A stretch of DNA of 10,118 nucleotides from Ruminococcaceae bacterium UBA6842 (GCA_002451855.1 DKDS01000039.1:1-10118); one strand, 5' to 3'. Shown: positions 1-6,465, numbered from the stretch's first letter. Program-made: numbers and translations. The notes: generated by a model not told the origin, from the sequence alone.

Positions 1-174
1 GAGCTTGCAGGCGCCCTGCTGAGGAGCACACCAACCTACGCCGTGGGTGTAAGCAGAGATATCTTTAATCTCTTTAGCCTGTATCCATTTGCCTTCCTCC
101 GGAATGGGGGCGGGACCGTGGTGCGGACCCTTGGCGACAGGACACATATTTTCGACTTCCTTTGAATAAATCAT
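1..174 (-). CDS. Iron-sulfur cluster assembly scaffold protein (NifU-like), N-terminal part
   Basis: Partial gene: the 58 N-terminal codons are present and the rest lies beyond the left edge. The peptide begins MIYSKEVENMCPVAKGPHHG and continues through PAPIPEEGKW and THGVGWCAPQQGACKL. From memory this matches the start of a clostridial family annotated as iron-sulfur cluster assembly scaffold (NifU-like), often paired with a 'GGGtGRT' protein. Cysteines are at residues 11, 48 and 55; I infer that some may hold a cluster, since NifU-type scaffolds bind transient Fe-S clusters through cysteines. The ATG at 172-174 is supported by AAAGGAG seven bases upstream and by a good promoter further upstream. 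There is no signal peptide, so it is cytosolic. The family call is fairly secure; the biochemical role is inferred from family annotation. Confidence 0.75.
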   Translation of the reverse strand, partial: MIYSKEVENMCPVAKGPHHGPAPIPEEGKWIQAKEIKDISAYTHGVGWCAPQQGACKL

Positions 175-187
175 ATATGTTCTCCTT

Positions 188-217
188 TCGGTGGTGCGGA
201 GCTGTACCCCGTACCGA
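188..217 (-). promoter_or_regulatory. Structured mRNA leader hairpin before the Fe-S scaffold gene
   Basis: In the minus-strand RNA, UCGGU (213-217) can pair with ACCGA (188-192). Inside it, CGGGG (207-211) can pair with GCUCCG-side bases (197-201) around a five-base loop, with one G-U pair. The structure ends directly against the AAAGGAG ribosome site (181-187). It does not cover that site, so it may act as a spacer, stabiliser or protein target. No known riboswitch class is recognised. Confidence 0.35.
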
Positions 218-254
218 GTTAGCCGTAGTTTATAAAACCCGACCATACTCTAAC

Positions 255-283
255 ATTATACCAAACCGCAAAGGAAAACACAA
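255..283 (-). promoter_or_regulatory. Promoter of the Fe-S scaffold gene
   Basis: Read on the minus strand, TTGTGT (-35, at 278-283) is followed after exactly 17 bases by a perfect TATAAT (-10, at 255-260). Transcription would start near 248, giving a leader of about 75 bases before the ATG at 174. This is a typical vegetative sigma-factor promoter by sequence. Confidence 0.7.
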
Positions 284-305
284 GTATTAAACTTGAATTT
301 TTTAA

Positions 306-806
306 TTAAGCTTGCCACCCTTGCCTCATACTGCTTTTTAGTATTATTCCGCAGGCTATTTTTTCACCCGAATTTCCCGACGGCTGTGTTTTAAAATTAT
401 CCGGATTTGCGTGAATTATAACCGTTTTTCCAATTATTTCGTTCACGGTAAATCGGTCAGTTAAAAATACCGAAAGCGCGTTTCCGTTTACTCCGAAAAG
501 CGGCGGCATATCCCCTGCGTGGTAAGGATGCGGACAGTTATCGGGATTATAATGCATACCGGCATTCGAAAACGGGTCTTCGGCAGTGCCCGTGCAGGCG
601 TTCCCGCCGTGAATGTGAAAAGCAAACAGCGGACCTTGGCATTTTACGCTGTTTTCGGGCAAGCCCATAATTTCGGAACGCACCAATACGGCATTTCCGA
701 CGGTATAAAATAAAACTCTTCCGCAGATATTCGGGTATTTGCGGCTTCCTTTTATATAGGCGGCGGCTTCGGGCGGCTGTTTTAACATATCAAATAAATT
801 ATCCAT
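306..806 (-). CDS. Cu/Zn superoxide dismutase-family protein, cytosolic type
   Basis: A 166-residue protein with the Cu/Zn-SOD fold signature. The expected metal ligands are visible: FHIH (H64, H66), the bridging histidine in MHYNP (H85), zinc-side H93, H96 and D99 in CPHPYHAGD, and H132 in VIIHANPD. C71 and C152 (KIACGII) match the conserved disulfide pair. The family dismutates superoxide to oxygen and peroxide. Two things are unusual: there is no signal peptide although classic bacterial SodC is exported, and the zinc loop is short, with only two residues between H93 and H96 where classic enzymes have about eight. Similar short forms occur in anaerobic Clostridia as far as I recall, and their activity is uncertain. 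The ATG at 804-806 has GGAGGTG four bases upstream. The gene is divergent from the phosphate operon and shares its control region. Confidence 0.8.
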   Translation of the reverse strand: MDNLFDMLKQPPEAAAYIKGSRKYPNICGRVLFYTVGNAVLVRSEIMGLPENSVKCQGPLFAFHIHGGNACTGTAEDPFSNAGMHYNPDNCPHPYHAGDMPPLFGVNGNALSVFLTDRFTVNEIIGKTVIIHANPDNFKTQPSGNSGEKIACGIILKSSMRQGWQA

Positions 807-855
807 ATGACACCTCCGTTACAGTGTATTCGGAGAGCCTATTATTGATACAAAC

Positions 856-884
856 ATTATACATATATAGGTGCCGGCGGTAAA
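856..884 (-). promoter_or_regulatory. Promoter of the SOD-family gene
   Basis: On the minus strand TTTACC (879-884) and a perfect TATAAT (856-861) are 17 bases apart. Transcription would begin near 849, with a 40-base leader. In that leader CTCCG (831-835) can pair with CGGAG (814-818), which overlaps the ribosome site; the five-pair stem is weak. The -35 lies about ten bases from the PhoP-box-like array of the divergent operon. Confidence 0.6.
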
Positions 885-892
885 AAATAAAT

Positions 893-932
893 TTAACGCA
901 GATTTAACATAACTGCGGTTACAGACTTAACA
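893..932 (+). promoter_or_regulatory. PhoP-box-like operator of the pst operon
   Basis: TTAACG (893-898) and TTAACA (904-909) are spaced by exactly 11 bases. A further TTAACA lies at 927-932, and a related TTACAG at 919-924 also serves as the -35. In Bacillus-type systems phosphorylated PhoP binds TT(A/C/T)ACA-like hexamers repeated about every 11 bases and lying roughly 20 to 60 bases before the start site. Here the array spans about -61 to -22 relative to the inferred start near 954. The third repeat is imperfectly phased, so the exact number of sites is uncertain. Confidence 0.65.
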
Positions 933-947
933 AAGCCGGCTTATAAT
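919..947 (+). promoter_or_regulatory. Promoter of the pst-phoPR operon
   Basis: TTACAG (919-924) is followed after 17 bases by a perfect TATAAT (942-947). The -35 is poor, as expected for an activator-dependent promoter, and sits inside the PhoP-box-like array. The spacer contains a 10-base palindrome, AAGCCGGCTT (933-942). No stronger promoter was seen before pstS. Confidence 0.65.
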
Positions 948-979
948 TGGGGCATACAAGGAAAAAGGAGATAAGAAAA

Positions 980-1873
980 ATGAAAAAAGTTTTAAGCTTA
1001 GGTTTAGCGGCGCTTTTAATGGTAGGCGCACTTGCGGGCTGCGGAAACAGTGACGGCAGCTCAGACGCGAAAGGAAACAGCGGAACGGGAACGGATACCA
1101 TCTCGGTGCTTACCCGTGAGGAAGGCTCGGGAACAAGAGGAGCGTTTATTGAGCTTTTGGGAATTGAGGAAAAGGACGCGGACGGCAAAAAGACCGATAA
1201 AACAATAGCTACCGCAGAAACCACAAATTCAACCTCCGTAATGATTACAACGGTTGAAGGCAACAAGGCGGCAATCGGATATATTTCGCTTGGTTCGCTT
1301 GATAAGAAAAAAGTAAAAGATCTTAAGGTTGACGGCGTGGAAGCAACGGCTGAAAATGTTAAAAACGGCACTTATAAGGTTGCCCGTCCGTTTAACATTG
1401 CAACAAAGGGCGACGCTGCCGGAGCCGCAAGCGACTTTATCAAATTTATTTTAAGCGCAGAGGGTCAGGCAATAGTTGAAAAGAACGGTTATATAAGCGA
1501 CGGCAACAACGGCTCTTATACAGCCTCGGGTCAGAAGGGTAAAATCACCGTAGGCGGTTCCTCCTCTGTAACACCCGTAATGGAAAAGCTTAAGGAAGCT
1601 TATGTAAAGCTTAACCCCGATGTAACGGTTGATGTACAGCAGAACGACTCCTCATCGGGTATGAAGGGCGCTATCGACGGAATATACGACATCGGTATGG
1701 CTTCCCGTGAGGTTAAGGACAGCGAAAAGGAAAGCGGACTTGTTTCGACAAAGATAGCTATGGACGGAATAGCGGTTATTGTAAACAAGGCAAACGAGCT
1801 TGATGAAATCAAGAGCGAGCAGATAACCGGTATCTACAAGGGTGAAATCACCAAGTGGAGCGAAGTTAAATAA
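980..1873 (+). CDS. pstS: Phosphate-binding lipoprotein PstS, apparently circularly permuted
   Basis: A 297-residue extracellular phosphate receptor of the Pst ABC importer. It starts with a lipoprotein signal (MKKVLSLGLAALLMVGALAGC) with lipid-acceptor C21, then a short Ser/Gly linker. The usual motif order is reversed. Residues 41-175 hold what is normally the second half: TREEGSGTRGAF with R46, S50, G51 and T52, then IGYISLGSL, RPFNIATKG and FILSAEGQAIVEKNGYI. Residues 188-297 hold what is normally the first half: ITVGGSSSVTPVMEKL, QQNDSSSGM, DIGMASRE, DGIAVIVN and ITKWSEV. All expected phosphate-contact motifs are present once, so this looks like a permutation and not a truncation. I chose the ATG at 980 over an upstream TTG at 947 because AAGGAG lies nine bases before it and the signal peptide begins there. 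First gene of the operon, behind the Pho boxes. Confidence 0.92.
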   Translation: MKKVLSLGLAALLMVGALAGCGNSDGSSDAKGNSGTGTDTISVLTREEGSGTRGAFIELLGIEEKDADGKKTDKTIATAETTNSTSVMITTVEGNKAAIGYISLGSLDKKKVKDLKVDGVEATAENVKNGTYKVARPFNIATKGDAAGAASDFIKFILSAEGQAIVEKNGYISDGNNGSYTASGQKGKITVGGSSSVTPVMEKLKEAYVKLNPDVTVDVQQNDSSSGMKGAIDGIYDIGMASREVKDSEKESGLVSTKIAMDGIAVIVNKANELDEIKSEQITGIYKGEITKWSEVK

Positions 1874-1898
1874 ACCGAACATTACCTCTCTTTCAGGC

Positions 1899-1921
1899 AC
1901 TCTCCCCGTAACGGGGAGAGT
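1899..1921 (+). promoter_or_regulatory. Intergenic stem-loop between pstS and pstC
   Basis: A perfect 10-base-pair inverted repeat, ACTCTCCCCG (1899-1908) and CGGGGAGAGT (1912-1921), with loop TAA. No run of T follows, so it is not a classic strong terminator. In this position it more likely protects the 3' end of pstS mRNA or causes partial termination or processing, giving more binding protein than permease. The B. subtilis pst operon is known to be processed between its first two genes. Confidence 0.65.
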
Positions 1922-1954
1922 ATTGCCGTATAATAAAAGTCAAAGGAGTGCATT

Positions 1955-2818
1955 ATGAACACAAAGCTCCAAAAATTCAAAGAAGTATTTATGCGTATAA
2001 TTTTTACGCTGTGTGCCTGTATGTCGATAATTGCGGTAATTCTTATCTGCCTGTTTTTATTTGCGAACGGCATACCCACAATGGGCAAAATCGGCGTTAC
2101 AAAATTCCTTTTCGGCACGGTATGGAAGCCTCTTGAAGACCTGTTCGGAATATTGCCGATGATAGTGGGAAGTATTTATGTTACTGTCGGTGCTATTATA
2201 ATAGGCGTGCCGATAGGGCTTTTATGCGCCGTGTTTTTGGCAAGGTTTTGCCCTAAGTGGCTTTATAAATTTTTAAAGCCTGCCGTTGATTTGCTTGCGG
2301 GCATACCGTCAATAGTTTACGGATTTTTCGGACTTGTGGTTATAGTTCCGGCTATGCAAAATCTGTTCGGAGGTTCGGGCAAAAGCGTACTTACGGCGTC
2401 GGTAATGCTCGGAATTATGATACTTCCTACCATAATAAGCGTGTCAGAGGCGGCTATCCGCGCAGTGCCCGAAAGCTATTACGAGGGAGCTTTGGCGCTC
2501 GGCGCAACGCACGAGAGAAGTACATTCCGCGCGACGCTCCCCGCGGCAAAATCGGGAATTACCGCCGGTGTTATTTTGGGAATAGGCAGAGCGATAGGCG
2601 AAGCCATGGCGGTAAATATGGTTGCGGGCAATCAGGCGATAATACCGACAAGTATATTCAGCGGAGTGCGCACCCTCACCTCAAACATCGTGCTTGAAAT
2701 GGGATACGCAACGGATTTGCACAGGGAAGCGCTTATAGCAACCTCGGTTGTGCTGTTTGTGTTTATACTTATTATAAACCTGCTGTTTTCGCTTGTGAAA
2801 AAGGAGAATAAAAAATGA
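1955..2818 (+). CDS. pstC: Phosphate ABC transporter permease PstC
   Basis: A 287-residue inner-membrane permease subunit. About six hydrophobic helices are visible, near residues 15-38, 65-92, 113-133, 145-165, 200-222 and 258-281. The cytoplasmic coupling (EAA) loop that contacts PstB is EGALALGATHERSTFRATLP (177-196). The family signatures AGIPSIVYGFFG (115-126) and GRAIGEAMAV (211-220) are present. The N-terminal lobe before TM2 includes NGIPTMGKIG, typical of PstC. The ATG at 1955 has AAAGGAG six bases before it. It lies 81 bases after pstS beyond the stem-loop and overlaps pstA by four bases (ATGA), so the two permeases are probably translated in coupled, equal amounts. Confidence 0.95.
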   Translation: MNTKLQKFKEVFMRIIFTLCACMSIIAVILICLFLFANGIPTMGKIGVTKFLFGTVWKPLEDLFGILPMIVGSIYVTVGAIIIGVPIGLLCAVFLARFCPKWLYKFLKPAVDLLAGIPSIVYGFFGLVVIVPAMQNLFGGSGKSVLTASVMLGIMILPTIISVSEAAIRAVPESYYEGALALGATHERSTFRATLPAAKSGITAGVILGIGRAIGEAMAVNMVAGNQAIIPTSIFSGVRTLTSNIVLEMGYATDLHREALIATSVVLFVFILIINLLFSLVKKENKK

Positions 2819-3693
2819 CGGGAATATCAATAAATAAGGTCTCCTTAAAGCAAAAGCTTAAAACCCTTATAAAGCACCCCGCCTCACTTATTATGTTTTT
2901 GCTTACATGGGGAGCGGCGCTTATAACAATAGCAGTTGTGCTGTTTCTTGTGGCGTATATACTTATAAAAGGCGTTCCGAATATAAAGCCGTCGCTTTTT
3001 GCGTGGGAATACAACAGCGAAAATGTTTCAATGATGCCGGCTATTATAAATACCGTTACTATGACGCTTTTGTCGCTCCTGCTTGCGGTGCCGATAGGCG
3101 TGTTTTCCGCAATATACCTTACCGAATACGCAAAGCGAGGAAATCCGCTCGTTAAGGTGGTAAGAGTGACTACCGAAACGCTTGCAGGAATACCGTCGAT
3201 AGTTTACGGACTTTTCGGCTATTTGATATTTGTAATAGCCTGTAAATTCAATCAGTCTATGCTCTCGGGCGCTCTTACTCTCGCGATTATGATATTACCG
3301 ACTATGATGAGAACCACAGAAGAGGCGCTCTTGGGCGTTCCCGATTCGTACCGTGAGGGCAGCTTCGGCCTCGGAGCAGGGAGACTTCGCACCGTATTCA
3401 AGGTCGTATTGCCGAGCGCGGTGCCGGGTATACTGTCCGGCGTTATTCTGTCCGTAGGCAGAATTGTGGGCGAAACCGCGGCGCTTATATATACATCAGG
3501 TACCGTTGCGGGTATACCCAAGGACCTTATGCACTCCGGCAGAACCCTATCGGTTCATATGTACGCGTTGTTAAGCGAGGGACTTTATATGAACGAGGCT
3601 TATGCCACGGCGGTGGTGCTGCTTATACTTGTTTTGGTTATAAATATGCTGTCGGGACTTATCGCAAAAAAGGTTTCCGCAAAGAAGGGATAA
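2815..3693 (+). CDS. pstA: Phosphate ABC transporter permease PstA
   Basis: A 292-residue permease that pairs with PstC to form the phosphate channel. Hydrophobic helices lie near residues 24-50, 74-102, 120-144, 150-165, 205-225 and 262-284. The EAA loop is EGSFGLGAGRLRTVFKVVLP (181-200). LAGIPSIVYGLFGY and GRIVGETAALIYTSG are typical of PstA and distinguish it from PstC, as does the ending near SVHMYALLSEG. The start is fixed by the ATGA overlap with the pstC stop codon and by AAGGAG eight bases upstream at 2801-2806. pstB follows after four bases. Confidence 0.95.
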   Translation: MTGISINKVSLKQKLKTLIKHPASLIMFLLTWGAALITIAVVLFLVAYILIKGVPNIKPSLFAWEYNSENVSMMPAIINTVTMTLLSLLLAVPIGVFSAIYLTEYAKRGNPLVKVVRVTTETLAGIPSIVYGLFGYLIFVIACKFNQSMLSGALTLAIMILPTMMRTTEEALLGVPDSYREGSFGLGAGRLRTVFKVVLPSAVPGILSGVILSVGRIVGETAALIYTSGTVAGIPKDLMHSGRTLSVHMYALLSEGLYMNEAYATAVVLLILVLVINMLSGLIAKKVSAKKG

Positions 3694-3697
3694 AATA

Positions 3698-4447
3698 ATG
3701 GATAAATTTACTGTAAAAAATCTCGATTTATGGTATAATGACTTTAAGGCGCTTAAAAGTATTAATCTCAGTATGCCGGAAAACCGCATTACCGCCTTTA
3801 TCGGTCCGTCGGGCTGCGGAAAATCGACCCTGCTTAAAACCCTTAACCGAATGAACGATTTGGTAGAGGGCTGCCGCATTACGGGCGAGGTATTGCTTGA
3901 CGGCGAGAGCATTTACGGGGATATGGATGTAAACCTGCTCAGAAAAAGGGTAGGTATGGTTTTTCAGAAGCCTAATCCGTTTCCTATGTCGATATACGAT
4001 AATATTGCGTTCGGGCCCCGTACTCACGGCATACGCTCAAAGGCAAAGCTTGACGATATAGTAGAAGAATCGTTGAGAGACGCCGCAATCTGGGATGAAA
4101 CCAAGGATAAGCTTAAGAAAAGCGCCCTTGCGATGTCGGGCGGTCAGCAGCAAAGGCTTTGTATAGCCCGTGCGCTTGCCGTAAAGCCCGAGGTGCTTTT
4201 AATGGACGAACCCACAAGCGCGCTTGACCCTATCTCCACCTCAAAAATAGAGGACCTTGCCGCGGAGCTTAAAAAGAAGTACACCATAATAATGGTTACC
4301 CACAATATGCAGCAGGCGGTAAGAATTTCGGATTATACGGCGTTTTTCCTGCTCGGCGAGGTTATAGAATTTTCCGAAACGGAAAAGATGTTCTCAAACC
4401 CGAAGGACAAACGGACAGAGGATTATATTACGGGGAGGTTCGGTTGA
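3698..4447 (+). CDS. pstB: Phosphate ABC transporter ATP-binding protein PstB
   Basis: A 249-residue ATPase that powers phosphate import on the cytoplasmic face of PstCA. All ABC motifs are intact: Walker A GPSGCGKST (36-44), Q-loop Q90 in MVFQKPNPFP, signature SGGQQQR (147-153), Walker B VLLMD with catalytic E171 in DEPTSALDP, and switch histidine H202 in VTHNMQQA. The KPNPFPMSIYDN and TSALDP stretches are typical of PstB among ABC proteins, and the length is normal. It begins four bases after pstA, and one base separates its stop from phoU. The phoU ribosome site (GGGGAGG, 4432-4438) is inside the pstB coding end, suggesting translational coupling. Confidence 0.97.
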   Translation: MDKFTVKNLDLWYNDFKALKSINLSMPENRITAFIGPSGCGKSTLLKTLNRMNDLVEGCRITGEVLLDGESIYGDMDVNLLRKRVGMVFQKPNPFPMSIYDNIAFGPRTHGIRSKAKLDDIVEESLRDAAIWDETKDKLKKSALAMSGGQQQRLCIARALAVKPEVLLMDEPTSALDPISTSKIEDLAAELKKKYTIIMVTHNMQQAVRISDYTAFFLLGEVIEFSETEKMFSNPKDKRTEDYITGRFG

Positions 4448-4448
4448 T

Positions 4449-5090
4449 ATGCGTAATAAATTTGACCATCAGCTTGAAAAGCTTAATTTGGAGCTTATTA
4501 CAATGGGCGCGCTGTGCGAGGACGCGATAAGCGCATCTGTCAAGGGTCTGCTTGACGGCGACGATTCGCTTTTCCAAAAGGCGGCTCAGACCGAGGAAGA
4601 AATCAATCAAAAGGAAAGAGATATTGAAACTATCTGTATGAAGCTTTTGCTTGAGCAGCAGCCTGTCGCACGGGATTTGCGAGTTATTTCCTCGGCGCTT
4701 AAAATGATTTCCGATATGGAAAGAATAGGCGATCAGGCGTACGATATTTCGGAAATAGCGAAATTTGTAAAGGACAGCAGCGTTAAAAGCCGTATTCATA
4801 TTAACGATATGGCGATAGCCGCAATAAAGATGGTTACGGACAGCGTGGATTCCTTTGTTAAAAAGGATGTGGAATTGGCTCGCAGGGTTATGGCTTACGA
4901 CGATAAGGTTGACAGCCTGTTCGACTGCGTTAAGGACGAGCTGGTACAGCTTATAACAACCGACCGCGCAAACGGCGAGTTCTGTGTGGATTTGCTTATG
5001 ATAGCGAAATATCTTGAAAGAATAGGTGACCACGCGGTAAATATTGCGGAATGGGTAGAATACTCAATAACGGGAGTACACAGAAAATAA
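4449..5090 (+). CDS. phoU: Phosphate transport system regulator PhoU
   Basis: A 213-residue cytosolic helical protein made of two PhoU three-helix bundles. Each carries the metal-binding motif: DMERIGDQAYD (89-99) and YLERIGDHAVNIAEW (188-202). PhoU passes the state of the PstSCAB transporter to the histidine kinase, keeping it in phosphatase mode when phosphate is plentiful. The length is normal for the family and no motif is missing. The ATG at 4449 starts one base after the pstB stop codon. The gene ends seven bases before a hairpin that covers the ribosome site of the next gene, so ribosomes finishing phoU may open that hairpin. Confidence 0.95.
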   Translation: MRNKFDHQLEKLNLELITMGALCEDAISASVKGLLDGDDSLFQKAAQTEEEINQKERDIETICMKLLLEQQPVARDLRVISSALKMISDMERIGDQAYDISEIAKFVKDSSVKSRIHINDMAIAAIKMVTDSVDSFVKKDVELARRVMAYDDKVDSLFDCVKDELVQLITTDRANGEFCVDLLMIAKYLERIGDHAVNIAEWVEYSITGVHRK

Positions 5091-5096
5091 ACGGCG

Positions 5097-5115
5097 CCTC
5101 CCGGCGCCCGGGAGG
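5097..5115 (+). promoter_or_regulatory. Hairpin enclosing the ribosome-binding site of the HD-domain gene
   Basis: CCTCCCGG (5097-5104) and CCGGGAGG (5108-5115) form a perfect eight-base-pair, all but one G-C, stem with loop CGC. The right arm contains the Shine-Dalgarno GGGAGG (5110-5115), five bases before the ATG at 5121. The phoU stop codon is at 5088-5090, close enough that a terminating ribosome would cover or disrupt the left arm. This suggests translation coupled to phoU. There is no T-run, so it is not a terminator. Confidence 0.65.
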
Positions 5116-5120
5116 TATTT

Positions 5121-5780
5121 ATGCTAACATATGAAGAACTGAAGAAAAACAAATCCGTAAAAGCGTACATTACGGGCGCGGACCGCTCGCTTGCGGCTCT
5201 CGGCTTTACGGAGCACAGCTTTGCGCATGTAACCAAGGTTGCCGCCACCTGTGAAAGCATACTGTCTGTCCTCGGTTATTCCGCCCACGAGACGGAGCTT
5301 GCGAAAATTGCCGCGTATCTTCACGATATAGGCAATCTCGTAAACCGCATAGACCATTCCCAGAGCGGAGCTGTTATGGCGTTCCGTATACTCGATAAGC
5401 TTAATATGGACGCTTCGGATATAGCCACGGTTGTTTCGGCAATAGGAAATCACGACGAGGGTACGGGCGTACCGGTCGACGCAATATCGGCGGCACTGAT
5501 ACTTGCGGATAAATCGGATGTCCGCCGCAGCCGTGTAAGAAATCGTGATAAGTCAACATTCGATATTCACGACCGTGTGAATTATTCGGTGCGCAGCTCT
5601 TCGCTTGAAATTTCAGAGGATAAGAAAATAATTGTTTTAAAGCTTAGCATAGACACACGCTACGGCAGTATTATGGAATACTTTGAAATATTTATGCAGC
5701 GTATGATACTGTGCCGTAAGGCAGCCGAAAAATTGGGGCTTACCTTTAAGCTTGAAATAAACGGGCAACAGCTTCTTTAA
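5121..5780 (+). CDS. HD-domain phosphohydrolase in the pst operon
   Basis: A 219-residue cytosolic protein with a complete HD metal-dependent phosphohydrolase signature. H36 (FAHVTKV), H68-D69 (YLHDIGN) and D130 (LADKSD) form the H...HD...D set. H79 (IDHS) and H111 (GNHDEG) could bind a second metal. HD enzymes cleave phosphate esters of nucleotides or nucleotide messengers; the substrate here cannot be told from sequence. The C-terminal 80 residues (about 140-219, with VNYSVRSSSLEIS and KLSIDTRYGSIMEYFEIF) form an uncharacterised domain. The ATG at 5121 has GGGAGG at good spacing, but inside a hairpin. Its place between phoU and phoPR suggests a role in phosphate signalling or salvage; this is inference from context only. 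Confidence 0.85.
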   Translation: MLTYEELKKNKSVKAYITGADRSLAALGFTEHSFAHVTKVAATCESILSVLGYSAHETELAKIAAYLHDIGNLVNRIDHSQSGAVMAFRILDKLNMDASDIATVVSAIGNHDEGTGVPVDAISAALILADKSDVRRSRVRNRDKSTFDIHDRVNYSVRSSSLEISEDKKIIVLKLSIDTRYGSIMEYFEIFMQRMILCRKAAEKLGLTFKLEINGQQLL

Positions 5781-5792
5781 TGAGGTGATCAA

Positions 5793-6452
5793 ATGATTTA
5801 TATGTTGGAAGACGATGATAGCATAAGAAAATTCGTGATTTATGCTTTAAAGCAAACGGGTCTTGAGTGCGAGGGATTTCCGTTGCCGTCGCTTTTCAAA
5901 AAAGCGGTGGAAACAAAAAAGCCGTCGCTTGCGCTTCTTGATATAATGCTGCCCGAGGAGGACGGCATTTCGGTGCTGTCATGGCTACGCTCACGCCCCG
6001 AAACAAAGGATTTGCCTGTAATTATGTTAACCGCAAAAGCAGGCGAATACGATAAGGTGTTGGGACTTGACAGCGGAGCGGACGATTATGTCGCAAAGCC
6101 TTTCAGCACAATGGAACTGATTTCACGCATAAAGGCGCTTTTAAGGCGCACGGGGGCACAGGAAAAGGAATACGAGGTAGGCGAGCTTTATGTAAACCCG
6201 TCAAAGCATATTGTGCGCTCTGCGGGCAATAATGTAAGCCTTACCCTTAAGGAATTTGAAATGCTTTGCTTAATGCTTGAAAACAGGGGAACCGTTTTTT
6301 CACGCAACAGATTGCTTGAGGAAATATGGGGCTATGATTACGACGGTGAAAACAGAACGGTTGATGTGCATATAAAAACACTCAGAACAAAGCTTGGTCC
6401 GTGCGGTGCGCTTATCGAGACCGTAAGGGGACTCGGCTACAAAATAGGCTGA
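5793..6452 (+). CDS. phoP: Phosphate response regulator PhoP/PhoB (OmpR family)
   Basis: A 219-residue two-component response regulator. The receiver domain (1-115) has the acidic pocket E6-D7-D8, phospho-acceptor D50 (LALLDIMLP), T80 (IMLTAK) and K102 (VAKPFS). The DNA-binding winged helix (about 125-219) shows LTLKEFEMLCLMLENRGTVF, the recognition part ENRTVDVHIKTLRTKLG and the C-terminal ETVRGLGYKI hairpin. It is expected to bind the TTAACA-type boxes before pstS when phosphorylated by the adjacent kinase. The ATG at 5793 follows GAGGTGATC, 12 bases after the HD gene. The gene ends 13 bases before phoR. Named PhoP after Gram-positive usage; PhoB would be equally fair. Confidence 0.93.
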   Translation: MIYMLEDDDSIRKFVIYALKQTGLECEGFPLPSLFKKAVETKKPSLALLDIMLPEEDGISVLSWLRSRPETKDLPVIMLTAKAGEYDKVLGLDSGADDYVAKPFSTMELISRIKALLRRTGAQEKEYEVGELYVNPSKHIVRSAGNNVSLTLKEFEMLCLMLENRGTVFSRNRLLEEIWGYDYDGENRTVDVHIKTLRTKLGPCGALIETVRGLGYKIG

Positions 6453-6465
6453 CGGGGTGCAGAAT

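Noticed and set aside
279..298. Possible terminator between the SOD-family and Fe-S scaffold genes (CAAGT/ACTTG stem)
   Set aside because: Only five A-T-rich pairs, and it overlaps the -35 of the next promoter; too weak to call.
947..979. TTG start giving PstS 11 extra N-terminal residues
   Set aside because: It begins inside the promoter -10, has no ribosome site and would spoil the lipoprotein signal; the ATG at 980 has AAGGAG and a proper signal peptide.
919..1371. Long minus-strand reading frame opposite pstS
   Set aside because: It is a shadow of pstS: low-complexity Ser/Pro/Phe-rich translation, no ribosome site, and it crosses the operon promoter.
1899..1921. Rho-independent terminator after pstS
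   Set aside because: The stem is strong, but it is followed by ATTGCC and not by a run of T, so full termination is unlikely.
1929..1934. Internal promoter for pstC (TATAAT)
   Set aside because: A perfect -10-like hexamer, but there is no acceptable -35 at 16-18 bases and no extended -10; the -35 position falls in the stem-loop.
6457..6465. GTG start for PhoR
   Set aside because: The GTG is part of the GGGGTG that serves as ribosome site for the ATG at 6466.
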